DNA of 64,000 nucleotides from Chondrus crispus (taxonomy: Eukaryota; Rhodophyta; Florideophyceae; Gigartinales; Gigartinaceae), in contig NW_005178895.1 in NCBI RefSeq assembly GCF_000350225.1, forward strand, positions 62,001 to 126,000, in the 5' to 3' direction. Both the position numbers and the translations under genes were made by a program. Of the stretch, positions 47,120-57,719 are shown piece after piece. Within the stretch, counting starts at the first letter, position 1. The number at the start of each line of letters is the position of its first letter. The notes beneath the pieces were generated by a model that was not told the origin of the DNA, did no database searches, and saw only the letters and a program-made list of their open reading frames with translations.

Positions 47120-48541
47120 ATGCAAACTAGTTACGTTCGCCTGTTACTTCTTGATGAAGGAAGGGAGAAAGTGTTGATGGAAGAAGTGGATAGATTACAT
47201 TGGGACTTGCCTTACGTTTTGCTGCCTGGGGGTTTGAACAATGATGTGATGGGATGTTGCATGGATCTCCAGAAGCAGCTTGGCTACAAGGGAGAGAGCG
47301 TTTTGTTCACTGCTGTCGCTGAGCTGTTGGGAGAAGCCGGATGTATGCATCCGCGTGGACAGAAGGACATGGTCGAGCTCGGACATGCCAAGCTTCTGTT
47401 CATCGAGGCGGCGCCGAATACGAAGGTTGATGAGATCTGTGAATTGTCGCAGAGATTTTCGTGGAAGGACCTTTTGTTCGTAAAGAACATCACGCATCAT
47501 GAAGACTTTGACCCTTCTGCTGGCTTTTCTTACAGTGTAGTGCAAGAAGCCCTCTGTGGCGAAGAATGCTTGAAAGAGCTGCTCCCGAATCCTCCTTTCC
47601 AGCTAGGATGGTTTCGAAAATCTGCTTCCTGGCTCACACGGGAAATCGAGAATTTAGGAAGCTATACAACATGTCGTCCCATCCAGTATATGTTGAGTGC
47701 ATCATCTGCTATCGTTGCAGTGGATTCGAGTGACGGAAGCTTTTTTCTGAAAGGTGTATGCCCTGGATCTCGAGAACTTGAAATCACTGCAGCTGTGACG
47801 CGTATATTTCCGAAGCACACCGCCTCTTTGGTTGCGACTAACGAGGAATTGCGGGCTTTTATCACTCGCGAGTTCGACAGGTGCGATGAAACAAGCCGTG
47901 GCACTATACTTGAAACGCTCTTTGATATTCAGAGCGAATCTTCTGTGAAAGGGAGGGGACTTATTGCCGGTGGAGTATTGCGGCGGGTTCGACCAGTTGA
48001 TATAGAAGGCATTGTAAAAGGTTGGGAATCAGATCCAACCTTCATCGAAGCCGTTGGAGCTAACATTTCTGGCTTTAAGAGAATTGTGCTGGGGTTAATT
48101 CAAATGGCACAAGAACTTGCTGAGTATAATTTGCCCATGTGTCTAGTACATGGAGACTTTGGCAAGCGAAACATGGGCGTGAAGGAAGCTGAAGATGGAT
48201 CTGGAACCCAGCACCTGATCTTTCACGACTGGCAGTTTGCGGTGGTTGGACATCCCTTTTATGAGTTTCATGACACGAGCGAAGGCTGGGATGAAGAAAT
48301 AAACGAGTATCTGAAGAAGTGGGACGGATTTGAAAACATTACAAGATGCCAAGAGGCCTACGAATTAGCAAAGGTCCTGGGCTGGCTCCCAAAAGTGATC
48401 GGTACATTAGAATGCATTCGGCAAGGGGACATTGTCGCACGGTTTGGAGCATCGCTGACGCGAGGGTTCCTGCTACACGTTCTACTGTACCTTGAACGGC
48501 AAGTAGACTATAGGCGCGAAGCAGGTTTACTAATATGCTGA
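47120..48541 (+). CDS. Nudix-like plus APH-type kinase protein, intact
   Basis: 473 codons from ATG, no breaks. Residues 1-140 look Nudix-like: VRLLLLDEGREKVLMEE, then LPYVLLPGG, and a weak box (AVAELLGEAG). The full GX5EX7REUXEEXGU signature is not met, so hydrolase activity is doubtful. Residues 190-470 fit the aminoglycoside-phosphotransferase/choline-kinase fold: SSDGSFFLKG (ATP-binding Lys), SRELEITAAV (paired Glu), LVHGDFGKRNMGV (catalytic Asp and Asn), LIFHDWQFAVVGHP (metal-binding Asp). A small-molecule kinase is likely; the substrate is unknown. Related broken copies lie at 53.0-54.5 kb and in inverted pieces to 55.7 kb, so it belongs to a family amplified locally. Confidence 0.8.
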   Translation: MQTSYVRLLLLDEGREKVLMEEVDRLHWDLPYVLLPGGLNNDVMGCCMDLQKQLGYKGESVLFTAVAELLGEAGCMHPRGQKDMVELGHAKLLFIEAAPNTKVDEICELSQRFSWKDLLFVKNITHHEDFDPSAGFSYSVVQEALCGEECLKELLPNPPFQLGWFRKSASWLTREIENLGSYTTCRPIQYMLSASSAIVAVDSSDGSFFLKGVCPGSRELEITAAVTRIFPKHTASLVATNEELRAFITREFDRCDETSRGTILETLFDIQSESSVKGRGLIAGGVLRRVRPVDIEGIVKGWESDPTFIEAVGANISGFKRIVLGLIQMAQELAEYNLPMCLVHGDFGKRNMGVKEAEDGSGTQHLIFHDWQFAVVGHPFYEFHDTSEGWDEEINEYLKKWDGFENITRCQEAYELAKVLGWLPKVIGTLECIRQGDIVARFGASLTRGFLLHVLLYLERQVDYRREAGLLIC

Positions 48542-49236
48542 TCGATTGGTACTGTGTGTGTCAAAAGAACTCATGTTCACATGAGTGTACTCACATGAGT
48601 ACATCAGAACAAAAAAAGGTGTGAGTGTAGATTCATTACGAACTATGAACAGCTAACATGAGTACCCACAGAACAGAAGACGAAGACGTTCAGCATAGAA
48701 TCGTTACCCAGTGGACCGATGATTGTTTCATTTCTAGGACTTATTTTGCATACGGTCTGTAAGAGGCCGGGCGTTGTCGGCGGCCTTTATGGGATTGTTA
48801 CATGAACAACTCTTGCACTGCACGTGGCACAGAGGGCACATGATCCGGATAATATTTTTGCATGCAGGTGTCTTCTTGCAGGTCGCCGCAACGTGGGCGC
48901 TTGCCTTGTGATTGTGGTTAGGAGTGTCACAAACTGCACTCATCCTGTCTATTGAATATAGTGAAAGGATGCGTGTGCGGAGTGTCCTTCGCGCAGTAGT
49001 CGGCCGTTTCTTTGAGTTGTCTCTTACGCAGTGCATGGACCCCGCCCGATGTGCTTTCCTTTCGTTTGGATGACGATCTCGCCGACATTAAGCTGCGATA
49101 TAATGTAGAACTGAGAATTGCCGAAAGCAAAATAGGGAGTAAAGGCCACGCACAGAGGTTGCAGGCGACCTCAAGCTTGTGGAAAGTGCGTAGCTTCAGG
49201 GTTGACCTTGAAGCTACGCACTTGCCACAGTTGGTG
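48542..49236 (-). CDS. Region with a possible Cys-rich small protein (48734-49036)
   Basis: On the minus strand an ATG at 49036 begins a 100-codon frame whose second half is Cys/His-rich: CDTPNHNHK, AATCKKTPACKN, IMCPLCHVQCKSCSC. This spacing suggests zinc binding, as in C-terminal modules of some transposases, but no family is recognised. The rest of this stretch is non-coding, with a hairpin at 49185-49223 (AAGTGCGTAGCTTCA arms). Confidence 0.3.
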
Positions 49237-49595
49237 CTAGTGTCTATTGGACAATGCGCCTCATTTGAGGATTTCGCCTCATATGAGGCTTTTTTGCCGC
49301 GCCGTTTCTGGCGCAAAGAGGGAGAACTGAAAGCCATAGTTACCGCGAAACAGTAACAGTAAGAGTAAAAAACAATGTCCAAGTCCATTGAAGGCACCTA
49401 GTGTCTAGCCGACAAGTGACCTCAAATGAGGCCATTTGACCTCATAAAAATAATAAAATAAGTTGAACCTCAATCTCAAATGAGGAAAATTGTCGGCTAG
49501 ACACTAGAATGCACGGTATTTAGGAGGGTCTTTCTAATGCTCTGACAAACAGGAAAAATCCTCATGATCAAAAACGTCCGTCCAATAGACACGAG
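49237..49595. mobile_element. Outer MITE of a nested pair
   Basis: Ends CTAGTGTCTATTGGAC (49237-49252) and GTCCAATAGACACGAG (49580-49595), one mismatch. It contains CCTCAT(T/A)TGAGG repeats and the inner MITE. Confidence 0.75.
49398..49507. mobile_element. Inner MITE, 110 bp
   Basis: A perfect 18-base inverted repeat, CTAGTGTCTAGCCGACAA at 49398-49415 and its complement at 49490-49507. The first ten bases equal those of the outer element, so both belong to one family. Confidence 0.88.
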
Positions 49596-49740
49596 TGCCT
49601 GCCGACGAGCCTGCCGACGAGATAAGAAGCCTGTTACAGAGAGAGAAAGGGTCTGCTGGTGAGAAGAATAACAAAGGAGAAAATTACAGTCTCCAGGCAT
49701 AATAAATCGCATTGCATCATTGCGAAACACGTGACAATGA

Positions 49741-49867
49741 GACTCGCATTAGTGCTGCTTTTGTTTGTACCACCCTCCCACTAGTGCATACCCAGACGCA
49801 CAAACACAAATAATGCCACGTGTCATACGGCTCCGGGTGTTACGCTGCCGTCCGTCCGTCTACTGTG
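49741..49867. mobile_element. pogo/Tigger end remnant
   Basis: CGCATTAGTGCTGC, ACTAGTGCATACC and TGCCACGTGTCATACGG follow the order seen at the Tigger ends at 7584 and 55985. Confidence 0.55.
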
Positions 49868-50047
49868 AGGGCCGTTCCTAACGAAGAGTTCGGGGTGCCA
49901 GCACCCGAGCACCCTGAAACTTGGCATGAATGTATTGGTTGAAAAAATTATTGGAAATGATTTTACTCCCGTTCAACCAATCCATTCATGCCAAATGTCC
50001 GGGTGCTCGGGTGCTGGCACCGCGAACTCTTCGTTAGGAACGGCCCT
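49868..50047. mobile_element. MITE, 180 bp hairpin
   Basis: Nearly the whole element is a fold-back: AGGGCCGTTCCTAACGAAGA at the left pairs with the right end, and the pairing runs about 75 bases with two short mismatched patches. Confidence 0.92.
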
Positions 50048-50129
50048 GAGTACAGGAGACCCTACGCATTAGGGGCGCCTGTCGCAAAAAAGAAAAGAAA
50101 AGGGGGAAACAATAAAGGTTAGGGAGATT

Positions 50130-50386
50130 TTGCGTTTAGGGGGGCGATCAGGTGCATTTTGGTGGCAACAGACGGGTGAAATTCACTTTTCTGTTGTGAA
50201 CAGGGTCCGAATCATGAATTGTTGTTGCAAGAGCGGGGCGAAAGTAGGAAAAACAGCAGCAAATAAACCGCTATCGGATGGGTACCTCTTTCAAAGTTAC
50301 CACCGTCACCACTTGTTTGCTACAACTTTTCCGATTTCACCCGTCTGTTGCCACCAAAATGCACCTGATCGCCCCCCTAAACGCAA
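50130..50386. mobile_element. MITE, 257 bp, 53-bp inverted ends
   Basis: Arms 50130-50182 and 50334-50386 pair over 53 bases (start TTGCGTTTAGGGGGGCGATC). The centre is unique. No coding capacity. Confidence 0.92.
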
Positions 50387-50765
50387 CATTATCTCCATAG
50401 AGAATGGGCCAGCCAACTACTTGGCGCAATATTACTGGTAGACGGCAACCCCCCAGAGCGCAGTTCCGAGGGGCACCGAGAGACTGAAAAGTACAAATAT
50501 TGTATTATTATATATGACAACAGTAACACGTGTACAGTAGTGCATTCGTCATCGCCGCGATGGCCTTCTCCTTCTGCCGGAGAGGACGACAGGCAAAAGG
50601 GAGGACGACGGAGCGGGACGGCAGAGTTGCAGGCGAGTCTCCGACACCGGTGGCCAACGTCGACTCGATGTTAATCGAAAACACTCATCTGTACGCTACA
50701 GACATAACGATACTCGGTTTCCATTAAAGGCAGAGTAGCCGACTTTCCTTACCCGAATCTACAGT

Positions 50766-51732
50766 ATGTATCGGTCGCCCAGTTTAGCCCATCCCTCAGT
50801 CGGCCTCCGACAGCTTCGTCTGCATGGCTCCATGGCTCACCGCCTGCCGCATCGCTTTCGCCGTCTCGCCGCCGACTCGGCGCGCGCGTCACGTACTGCG
50901 ATCCGCATGCCGGGGCGCGGCCGCTGCGGCGCGTGGCGCTGCGCGGCTGCGGGACGAAGCAAAACATCACCCCCACGCACGCGGTGCTGCGCCGCGCCGC
51001 CCACTCACAGGGCCTGGACGTGGCGCGGCTCAACACCCTCATGCGGCTCACGGATCTGCTGCTGAGCGAGAGCAAGCAGTACAACCTCATGGCGATCCGC
51101 ACGCGCGATGCCGTGCTGCTCAAGCACGTCGTGGATGCGCTTAGCCTGCTACCGGCGCTGGTCGCGGAGGCCGCGGCTGCTGCCACCGGGCTGCGCGTCG
51201 TCGATGTCGGCACGGGCGCGGGGTTCCCGGGCCTCGTCCTGGCCATCGCGAGGCCGCAGTGGAACGTCACGCTGCTCGAGGCCGCGCGCAAGAAGACGCG
51301 CTTCCACGACATCGTGGAGCGCGAACTGGCCCTGTACAACATCACGTCCGTGTGGGGGAGGGCAGAGGAGGTCGGTCAGAGTAAGATGCATTGGGGGCGG
51401 TATGACTAGATCGTGGCACGGTCGTTGGCGGAAATGCGGGTTTGCCTCGAACTGTGTGTGCCGCTGGCAAAGGTGGGGGGCGCGTTTTTCACGCAAAAGA
51501 GGGTGGGCGCGGGCTCTGAGGAGGTGGCCGCCGCGAAGGAGGCCATCAGAAGGCTGGGCGGGAAGCTGGAAGATGTGCGCGAGGCGTGGCCGTGGGAGTG
51601 GATGGAGGGGCAGGGGTAAGAGGCGGAAGAGGTTGACGGAAGGAAAAGTGTATTGTGGCCGTAGGAAAGGTGAAGGCAACGCCACGGGCGTTTCCGAGGT
51701 TGCCGGGGGTGCCGAAGAAGACGCCTTTGTGA
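50766..51732 (+). pseudogene. rsmG: Plastid-type 16S rRNA (guanine) methyltransferase RsmG, broken
   Basis: RsmG methylates N7 of a guanine in small-subunit rRNA; plant and algal nuclear copies serve the plastid. Core: SKQYNLMAIRTRDAVLLKHV, LRVVDVGTGAGFPGLVLAIA (S-adenosylmethionine site), VTLLEAARKKTRF, then RYD, a TAG at 51407-51409, and [20 protein letters not shown] in the same frame. The family reads YD-(L/V)-(I/V)-xARA there, so one codon became a stop. A shift near 51,620 leads to the family's usual end (VGKVKATPRAFPRLPG, PKKTPL, TGA at 51730). ATG 50766 begins an Arg/Ser/Ala-rich, transit-peptide-like stretch in another frame, so a further shift lies near 50,930. The DNA is GC-rich compared with its neighbours. 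Confidence 0.9.
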
Positions 51733-52549
51733 GATTGCGAATAGGTTTGCGAGGGGAGAAAGGCGTCGGGAGACCGGAGAGAGGAAAGGTGTCGTTTGAG
51801 AGATGTGGCAGGGAATGGGAGCGCGTGTTGGGTGAAAAGCACACCGAACATTGCAAGGGGCGTACATGGGGCGTACATGGACGTGTTGCGAGAGGAAGAG
51901 CGCAAACGCGTTGCGAAAGGCACAGTTCGCTGTGGCAATGTGACATACGAGCGCCGAGGGCGGCAGGTGGCGCGGGTTGTGGGACAGCGTTGTCACCAGC
52001 AAATGCGAGGAGGTGGGCGTCAGGGACGCCCCCTCCGCGAGGCCGCGCGGGCAGGAGCGCCGCGGATTGTAGAGCGGAGAGGAGGGCGGAGGATGTGTGG
52101 TATTTCGGGGGAGGGGAGCAGAGAGCTTGGGGGGGAAGGAGGAGGAGGAGGTGTATGTACGTGAGGCGGAGGGGGGTGGACATGGCGGCATTGCGGATGA
52201 GGAGTTGGGGGAGGAGGGGGGGTTGGGCAATGAGCGCGGGGAGGAGGACGGTGTCGGGTGGGGAGAGAAGCTGCGGAGAAGGAGAAGCTCGATTTGTTAT
52301 AATATAATTTGTTTTAATATTTTCTTTACAGCTGTGCTTCATTATTGAGTGCATTCGAGAATTGCCATTTTTGCCATACAGTATCGCCAAGTCAGAAACG
52401 TGCGAGCCAATGAGATAGTTGATATTATGACAAAATTTGACGGAGCAGCTCCAATCTGCTTGGCGGGCAGGGGCAAGGATCAAGCTTGACACTTGTACGA
52501 GCAGGCATGGTCTGTTGCATGTCTCTTGTACCGAGGGCGTATATATCAA
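51733..52549. other. GC- and purine-rich intergenic DNA
   Basis: Strong G-richness on the plus strand leaves long open frames on both strands, but none resembles a protein family. Nothing else recognised. Confidence 0.45.
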
Positions 52550-52860
52550 TTAGTGCAGTACCGTGCCACGCGGTCGAATACTGCACTATTGGCGTACTAT
52601 TGGCGTATTGCAATACTCAAGGGGAGGATCTCGCAAATCACTTTTACAACGTGGTTTTATTTTAAAAAACCCGTCGCAATTGATTGTCCAACTTTTGTTC
52701 TCTATTGAGCGTGATATTGTACGCTTGCAGCAATGCACGCCTTGCTTTTCTAAGATGCATACACGTGTCAAAAGTCGTGACAAGCGGTTTTGACCTGCAC
52801 TATTGGCGGTTTGCACTACTCACAACTGCACTATTGAGGACATACACTGTATATCAATTT
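52550..52860. repeat. Short inverted-repeat-rich segment
   Basis: GCACTATTGGCG occurs three times, with TAGTGCAGTACC at the left and GCACTATTGAGG at the right, like sub-terminal repeats of a small DNA transposon. Confidence 0.5.
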
Positions 52861-52959
52861 TTACACTTGCCCCACCCTATCCCTGATTCACCTTATTTTG
52901 CGCAGACGAGCACCACTGTGCTCATTTTGGTCCAGGCCTTACTTGTCAGTTTTCAAATG

Positions 52960-54540
52960 GTAGGGTCTCTTGCTATCTTGTACAGCCTGTCCAAGCATTA
53001 CTACCAGAAGGTCTGCGATAATCTGCGATCGCCTTAGGGCAAACTCTCAACGCGCTCTACGACAACGAGCACAAATGATGTAATTGGAAAATATCACAAG
53101 CGCGACGGAAAGAGCACACAAGACTGCTTCCAGGATTGGAAGAGATGTTTCGCAGATAACAGCCTATCTGCGAGTCGTCTAGAGCACGCCGTGAAAGGGA
53201 TTTGGTCAATGAGGTGCAATTTCTCACCTTTGACGTGAGCCATCGATATGTTTTGCTTGAGGCAAACGGTCCCGATGAATGGAGGCTTCCGGGATTTCTT
53301 TGTGACAAAGTAGATGCCACCCCGATACTGGGTGTGTGCAGCGCTGCTAAGAGAGTCATTGTCATAGACTTTCCGTTTCTTGTTCTTCGACATTGTCACT
53401 TTGAGGAGTGGTCCGTTGAAACCCCTGATCGTTTAGACGCGGGAATCCGAACTATTCTTGTTGTTGGGTGCCTTGAGAAATCTCAACGAGTGCCTTCTGG
53501 ATTCAGTTGGGTGGCCATCACCAAAGATCACGGAGCGGGTGTCGTTCATGTCTCGCACTCGGAGAAAAGAGCAGAGCAAGCCATTCGGCGAGAACCGGAA
53601 CAGACCGCAGCCAACGTTTCGCCGCCTCGACGGGTGCCTTGGGCCTCGGTTGGATGGTATCAAGAAACGCTTCGAAAAGTGCGCGAAATATTGCATGGAC
53701 ACAATTTGCACGTGATGGGGGAATTGGTTCAGATCCATGCGTCATACAGAGGAGCCGTGCTAAGTATCAAGACGAATTAGAGTGATTACTACCTAAAATG
53801 CAGCCCATCCACGTCGAACGATGCTGGAGTCACGTCAATAATGTCAAGCGTTGCTCCTGATCTTGTCGCCAAGCCGTTGTTTTGCAGACGTAGAACGTCG
53901 TCAAATGATCCTTGTGGAACACGATGACGAGACTGGCTTCTGTGGATTGAAATACGAAGCGTGTAAACAGGGCGTAAGAGATCTGGCGCGTCTGCACCGC
54001 GCAAGCGCAAAGGTGTTGCCTGATTTGTTGGAGGCCGGACTACCATATTATTCACCGCTGTGGATGCGTGAGAACTTGAACTCACTTTTTTAGTGTAAGG
54101 AGCTTTTGTCCGTGCTAGAAACGGAAGCAAGGCAGAAACTGTCGAGCGTCAAGGTGAAGCTGCAAAATGATCTGACGGAACTTATTGATTTGGAAATGCC
54201 TACCTGTTTGATACGTAATGACACGTTGGAAGGGAACCTAACCAGGAAGAGCGCCGATGAGGGTCCAGGGTTCTGGTTTTTGACTTTGACAAACTCTTTC
54301 GAAAGCCATCCTTTGTTTGATGTGCACCGGTGCAACCGGGAGTTGCTGGAGGTCTATGCACAAGAAATGGACATAGATGACATTGACGGATTGTTTAGGT
54401 TGACGAAGAAAGTATCCGATCTTGCGTCGCTCGTGCGAGCATATAGATACTTGGACATGGCTAGGGAAGCGGAAGACGGTGCTCTACGAGAAGACGCCCT
54501 TCAGTGCCTAGAGGAAAGTGTTTGTTTCTTGCTGTTATGA
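52960..54540 (+). pseudogene. Degraded paralogue of the Nudix-like/APH protein
   Basis: Three open pieces in changing frames. 53202-53780 holds the N-terminal part: VQFLTFDVSHRYVLLEANGP and EWRLPGFL match the Nudix-like start, and VGWYQETLRKVREI matches the lobe boundary. 53860-54090 reads ARLHRASAKVLPDLLEAG. 54106-54540 corresponds to the kinase C-lobe, but the catalytic HGDFGKRN reads RNDTLEGN and the second metal Asp (HDW) reads LTN. So even an unbroken version could not be a normal kinase. The front (52,990-53,200) is non-coding in its present form. Confidence 0.7.
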
Positions 54541-54883
54541 CCGAAGAAGGAAAGGGTGACCACATATTTTTGGGCTGAGTCAACGTGCACGACGTTGTAG
54601 TCTGTGACGAGCGGCTCTGAAGTTGGCATCAGCTGTATGCGCTTCATAATGAGCACAAAAGAAAGTGCGAAAGTTTTGGGGGGAGCATCATGGTTAGGAC
54701 GACAGTAGAGGCATGGAAGTGTTCGGTTCCCGTTCTGCATGCATCACCCGGCTTTATGAAACGCTAATCCATCTTCTGATAACGGGACATACGCACACTG
54801 CACCGCTGTCACCGGATTCGTAGCAGACAGAGCACGATGGCCGTGATGTGCAAAGTCTTCGGTCGCACTGTGCCATTGGAAAG
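54541..54883. other. Intergenic, nothing recognised
   Basis: Short frames only. Confidence 0.35.
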
Positions 54884-55090
54884 TCAGTCTTCTACGCGCG
54901 CTGCGACACAGCAGTAGAAAATCATGTGCGGAAATATCACAAGACTGACGGAACGAATGCCGCCGACGCCGATCACGTCAAAGGTGAGAAGTAGCACCTC
55001 ATTGACCAGATCTCTTTCACAGCGTGCTCTGGACGACTCGTCGATAGGCTGTTCGCTGTAGATGGACATCTCTTCCAATCCTAGCAGTCG
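54884..55090 (-). repeat. Third, partial copy of the Nudix-like/APH 5' region
   Basis: On the minus strand ERDLVNEVLLLTFDV matches the start of the copies at 53.2 kb and 55.5 kb. Only about 200 bases remain. Confidence 0.7.
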
Positions 55091-55299
55091 GTGGCCTTCT
55101 TTCCGTCGGTCTTGTGATATTTCTTCACATGATCTTTCTTTTTCTCTGTCCCAGTGCGCGTAGAAAGATTCTCCAATGGCTCAATGCGACCGCAGACTTT
55201 GCACATCAAGGCCACCATGTTCATGATGTAGGCAGAAGAAGAATGTTGGCATACGAGTGGGAAAGGGCGGAAACGACAAGAATATCAAGATAGCAACTC

Positions 55300-55735
55300 C
55301 TACCTCAGGACAGTGTGGTACTGTCGATGAACATTGAACGGAAAGTCTATACCAACGACTGTCTTAGCAGTGCTGCACATACCCGGTATCGGGGTGGCAT
55401 CTACTTTGTCAGAAAGAAATCCCGGAAGCCTCCATTCATCAGGACCGTTTTCCACAAGCAAAACATATCGATGGCTCACATCAAAGGTGAGAAGTTGCAC
55501 CTCATTGACCAAATCCCTTTCACAGTGCTCTCTGGACGACTCGTAGATAGGCTGTTCTCTGCGAAACATCTCTTCCAATCCTGGAAGCAATCTTGTGTGC
55601 TCTTTCCGTCGCGCTTGTGATATTTTCCAATAAAATCTTTTGTGCTCGTTGTCGTAGAGCGCGTTGAGAGTTTGCCTATGGCAATCGCAGACTTCCTGGT
55701 AATAATGCTTGTACTAGAGCTCAGCCACAATTATC
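55300..55735 (-). pseudogene. Inverted copy of the Nudix-like/APH 5' region
   Basis: About 430 bases are close to the reverse complement of 52,985-53,400. It reads VQLLTFDVSHRYVLLVENGP and EWRLPGFLSDKVDA. The two copies form a large inverted repeat around 53.4-55.3 kb. No kinase part. Confidence 0.85.
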
Positions 55736-55984
55736 GAGCTATTGCGCAAAGACCTTTCGGTGCACAATTGTCTAGACATTTCAAACGACGCCCGTCAAAG
55801 TGCTCATAAAATGATTAGGCCAAAGGCTTTGGTATTGCAATAGAAATTTATTGTTTTCCGACATATCTGTAATTACCGAACACCTATTTCATTTCAAAAA
55901 TAGTTCGCAACAACAAATATCCTAGAGCACCAATCACGGAGACTGAGTGTCTGCGTCAGAACCAATCATGCTGCGAAACCTGGT
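55736..55984. other. Intergenic flank of the Tigger derivative
   Basis: AT-rich, no gene. Confidence 0.35.
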
Positions 55985-56825
55985 ACAGAGGGGGACGCGC
56001 AATAGTGCCGCTTTCATTATTGCCGCCCTCGAATTAGTGCCGCCAAAACCGGCAGACACAGGTTCTCCCACGTGTCATGCACGACGTCGTCATCGGCCAC
56101 TCCTCATGCGCGTCAGCTCAATTGGTGACGTGATGGCACCTCACTCAAAGACCCCAACATGACTCCTGAAAAGATCGCCAAAGCGAAGCGTACGCGCTTT
56201 ACGATTGCACAGAAAATCGAGGTTGGGCATCTGCTGCAGGTCGGGAATGCGAATACCACAGTTATGCGTCAGTTCAAAATTTCAGGGCGAACCATCCGAA
56301 ACATCAAACGATCTCTTCCTTCACTCCAACAAATTGTGACCAACACCGCTACAACGCTCGGAACAAAGACTTTGCACTCTGTGATGTGGAGGAATGGATT
56401 GAGATCGAGACAAATGAGCTTGTGGCAGAAGCTTCTATTAGTGATGCTTGCGATTCAATACATCATGGTGGAGAGCTACAGAACCAGTCTGCCAGTGATG
56501 CTATGATGGATGATTGTGTGGCAGAAGGCGAGTGTGAAATTACGGAGAGGCGGGCCGTACCGAGTGCTGTAGTGTTAGCAAGGTTGTTTGGGTCTTTGGA
56601 GAGTCTGGGTGTGCAGTGCGATGTGAGCAATGCCTTATCGTACTTGAGGTCCGCTCCGCAAAACGAGCTTTTCTAGAAGCTAGGCATGAGAGACAGGGTC
56701 AAAGGCAACAACAGCAGACTCTAATAACAGAGTTCTGGCCGGGTAGTGATTCTGCTTTCTGATAGTGCCGCTCCGAATTAGTGCCGTATTATTAGTCCCT
56801 ACACAGGGCGGCACTAATGCGTAGG
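55985..56825 (+). mobile_element. pogo/Tigger internal-deletion derivative
   Basis: The left end carries ACGCGCAATAGTGCCGC and AATTAGTGCCGCC; the right end near 56,760-56,825 carries the inverted counterparts (ATAGTGCCGC, GGGCGGCACTAATGCG). It keeps the transposase start (ATG 56159, TIAQKIEVGHLLQVG, FKISGRTIRNIKRSL) and its acidic C-terminus (VEEWIEIETNELV), joined near 56,370. The whole catalytic domain is deleted. Confidence 0.85.
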
Positions 56826-57719
56826 GTCGACTGTATCCATCTTTTGTCGACGCCTGCGACAGTAGCGTTCTTGCCGCAATTTGCGCTTCTCTAAAAGCTC
56901 ACCCCCGATACTGTAGTTGCGATTTTTGAATCGCTGATAGAAGTCCAAATCGTCACAACGCAGACCGACACCAACATGCGCGTTTGTCAGCGCTAGGCAG
57001 AGCCTAAAAATGGGATCATAATTGGCTTCACTCCACCGATACTTGCTCCCAACCACTCCTCAAAGCGAGCATAAACGTCCAAAAAAAATTTCCACTATGA
57101 TTCTATCCGAAGATAGTTTGCGGTTAAAAGATTCCTCCTGGAAAGACAATATCCCACGGGCAGGACGCTTGTGGGGTGTAACGGCGCGCACAAATTCCAT
57201 TGCCCCCTGATAACTTTTGTCTGCAATAAGGCACCAATGCTCCGGAAACTGCTCAGAATAAAGTCCACCATCTGTCATTTGCCCCTCTCCCTCACACTTT
57301 CGCAAGGGCGTGTTGTGAAAAGTCTTGTTGCGGTGCATAATATCGCTGTCCGAGTAGGACCCCGGATAATGTTGTGTAGAATCAATCTCAAACCCGGTCG
57401 GTAAGACCGAAACCTCTACTTTGTAAACATATAATTTGAGCTTCCCCGAAAAATATTTTTTAGATTCCTCATGATTTCCCGATGGCCGATTCGTATGTTG
57501 AAACGTCACATCGGTTGCGTACACCGCAGTTGCGTACACCGCATACCTGAAATTGCTACAGTTTTTCGCTTTCTCTTCCAATACAGTCATGCTGTGATGC
57601 TCCATCGTCTGGACTACAAACTGACGATAGAACTCATCCGTTATTAGACGGATGAATTTCATTATAAGACGCTCGAACGTTGGCCCTTTGATCTTAAAAT
57701 ACGCCCTAGGAGGTCCCAA
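56826..57719 (-). pseudogene. Harbinger transposase, DDE_4 domain
   Basis: Catalytic residues: Asp70 (YATDVTFQ), Asp167 (LIADKSYQG), Glu210 (RIIVEIFFGRL), the D-D-E set of Harbinger/IS5-type enzymes; YFSGKLKLYVYKVEV and PGSYSDSDI also fit. A TGA at 57060-57062 in frame stands where Trp is likely (GRLCSL, stop, GVVGSKYRWSEANYD), and the C-terminal helix follows (RLCLALTNAHV). A 15-base tandem duplication (TTGCGTACACCGCAG, near 57,525) inserts five residues just before the first Asp (AVYATAVYATD). Confidence 0.82.

Noticed and set aside
51149..52549. A 466-codon open frame on the minus strand over rsmG and its 3' flank
   Set aside because: It lies antisense to the clear RsmG homology in GC-rich DNA, is Pro/Leu/Ser-rich and matches no family. 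It is a shadow frame.
9863..57719. A non-standard genetic code (stops read as Cys, Tyr or Trp)
   Set aside because: All three stop codons occur, at positions of different residues, mixed with frameshifts in the same genes, and intact genes end normally.
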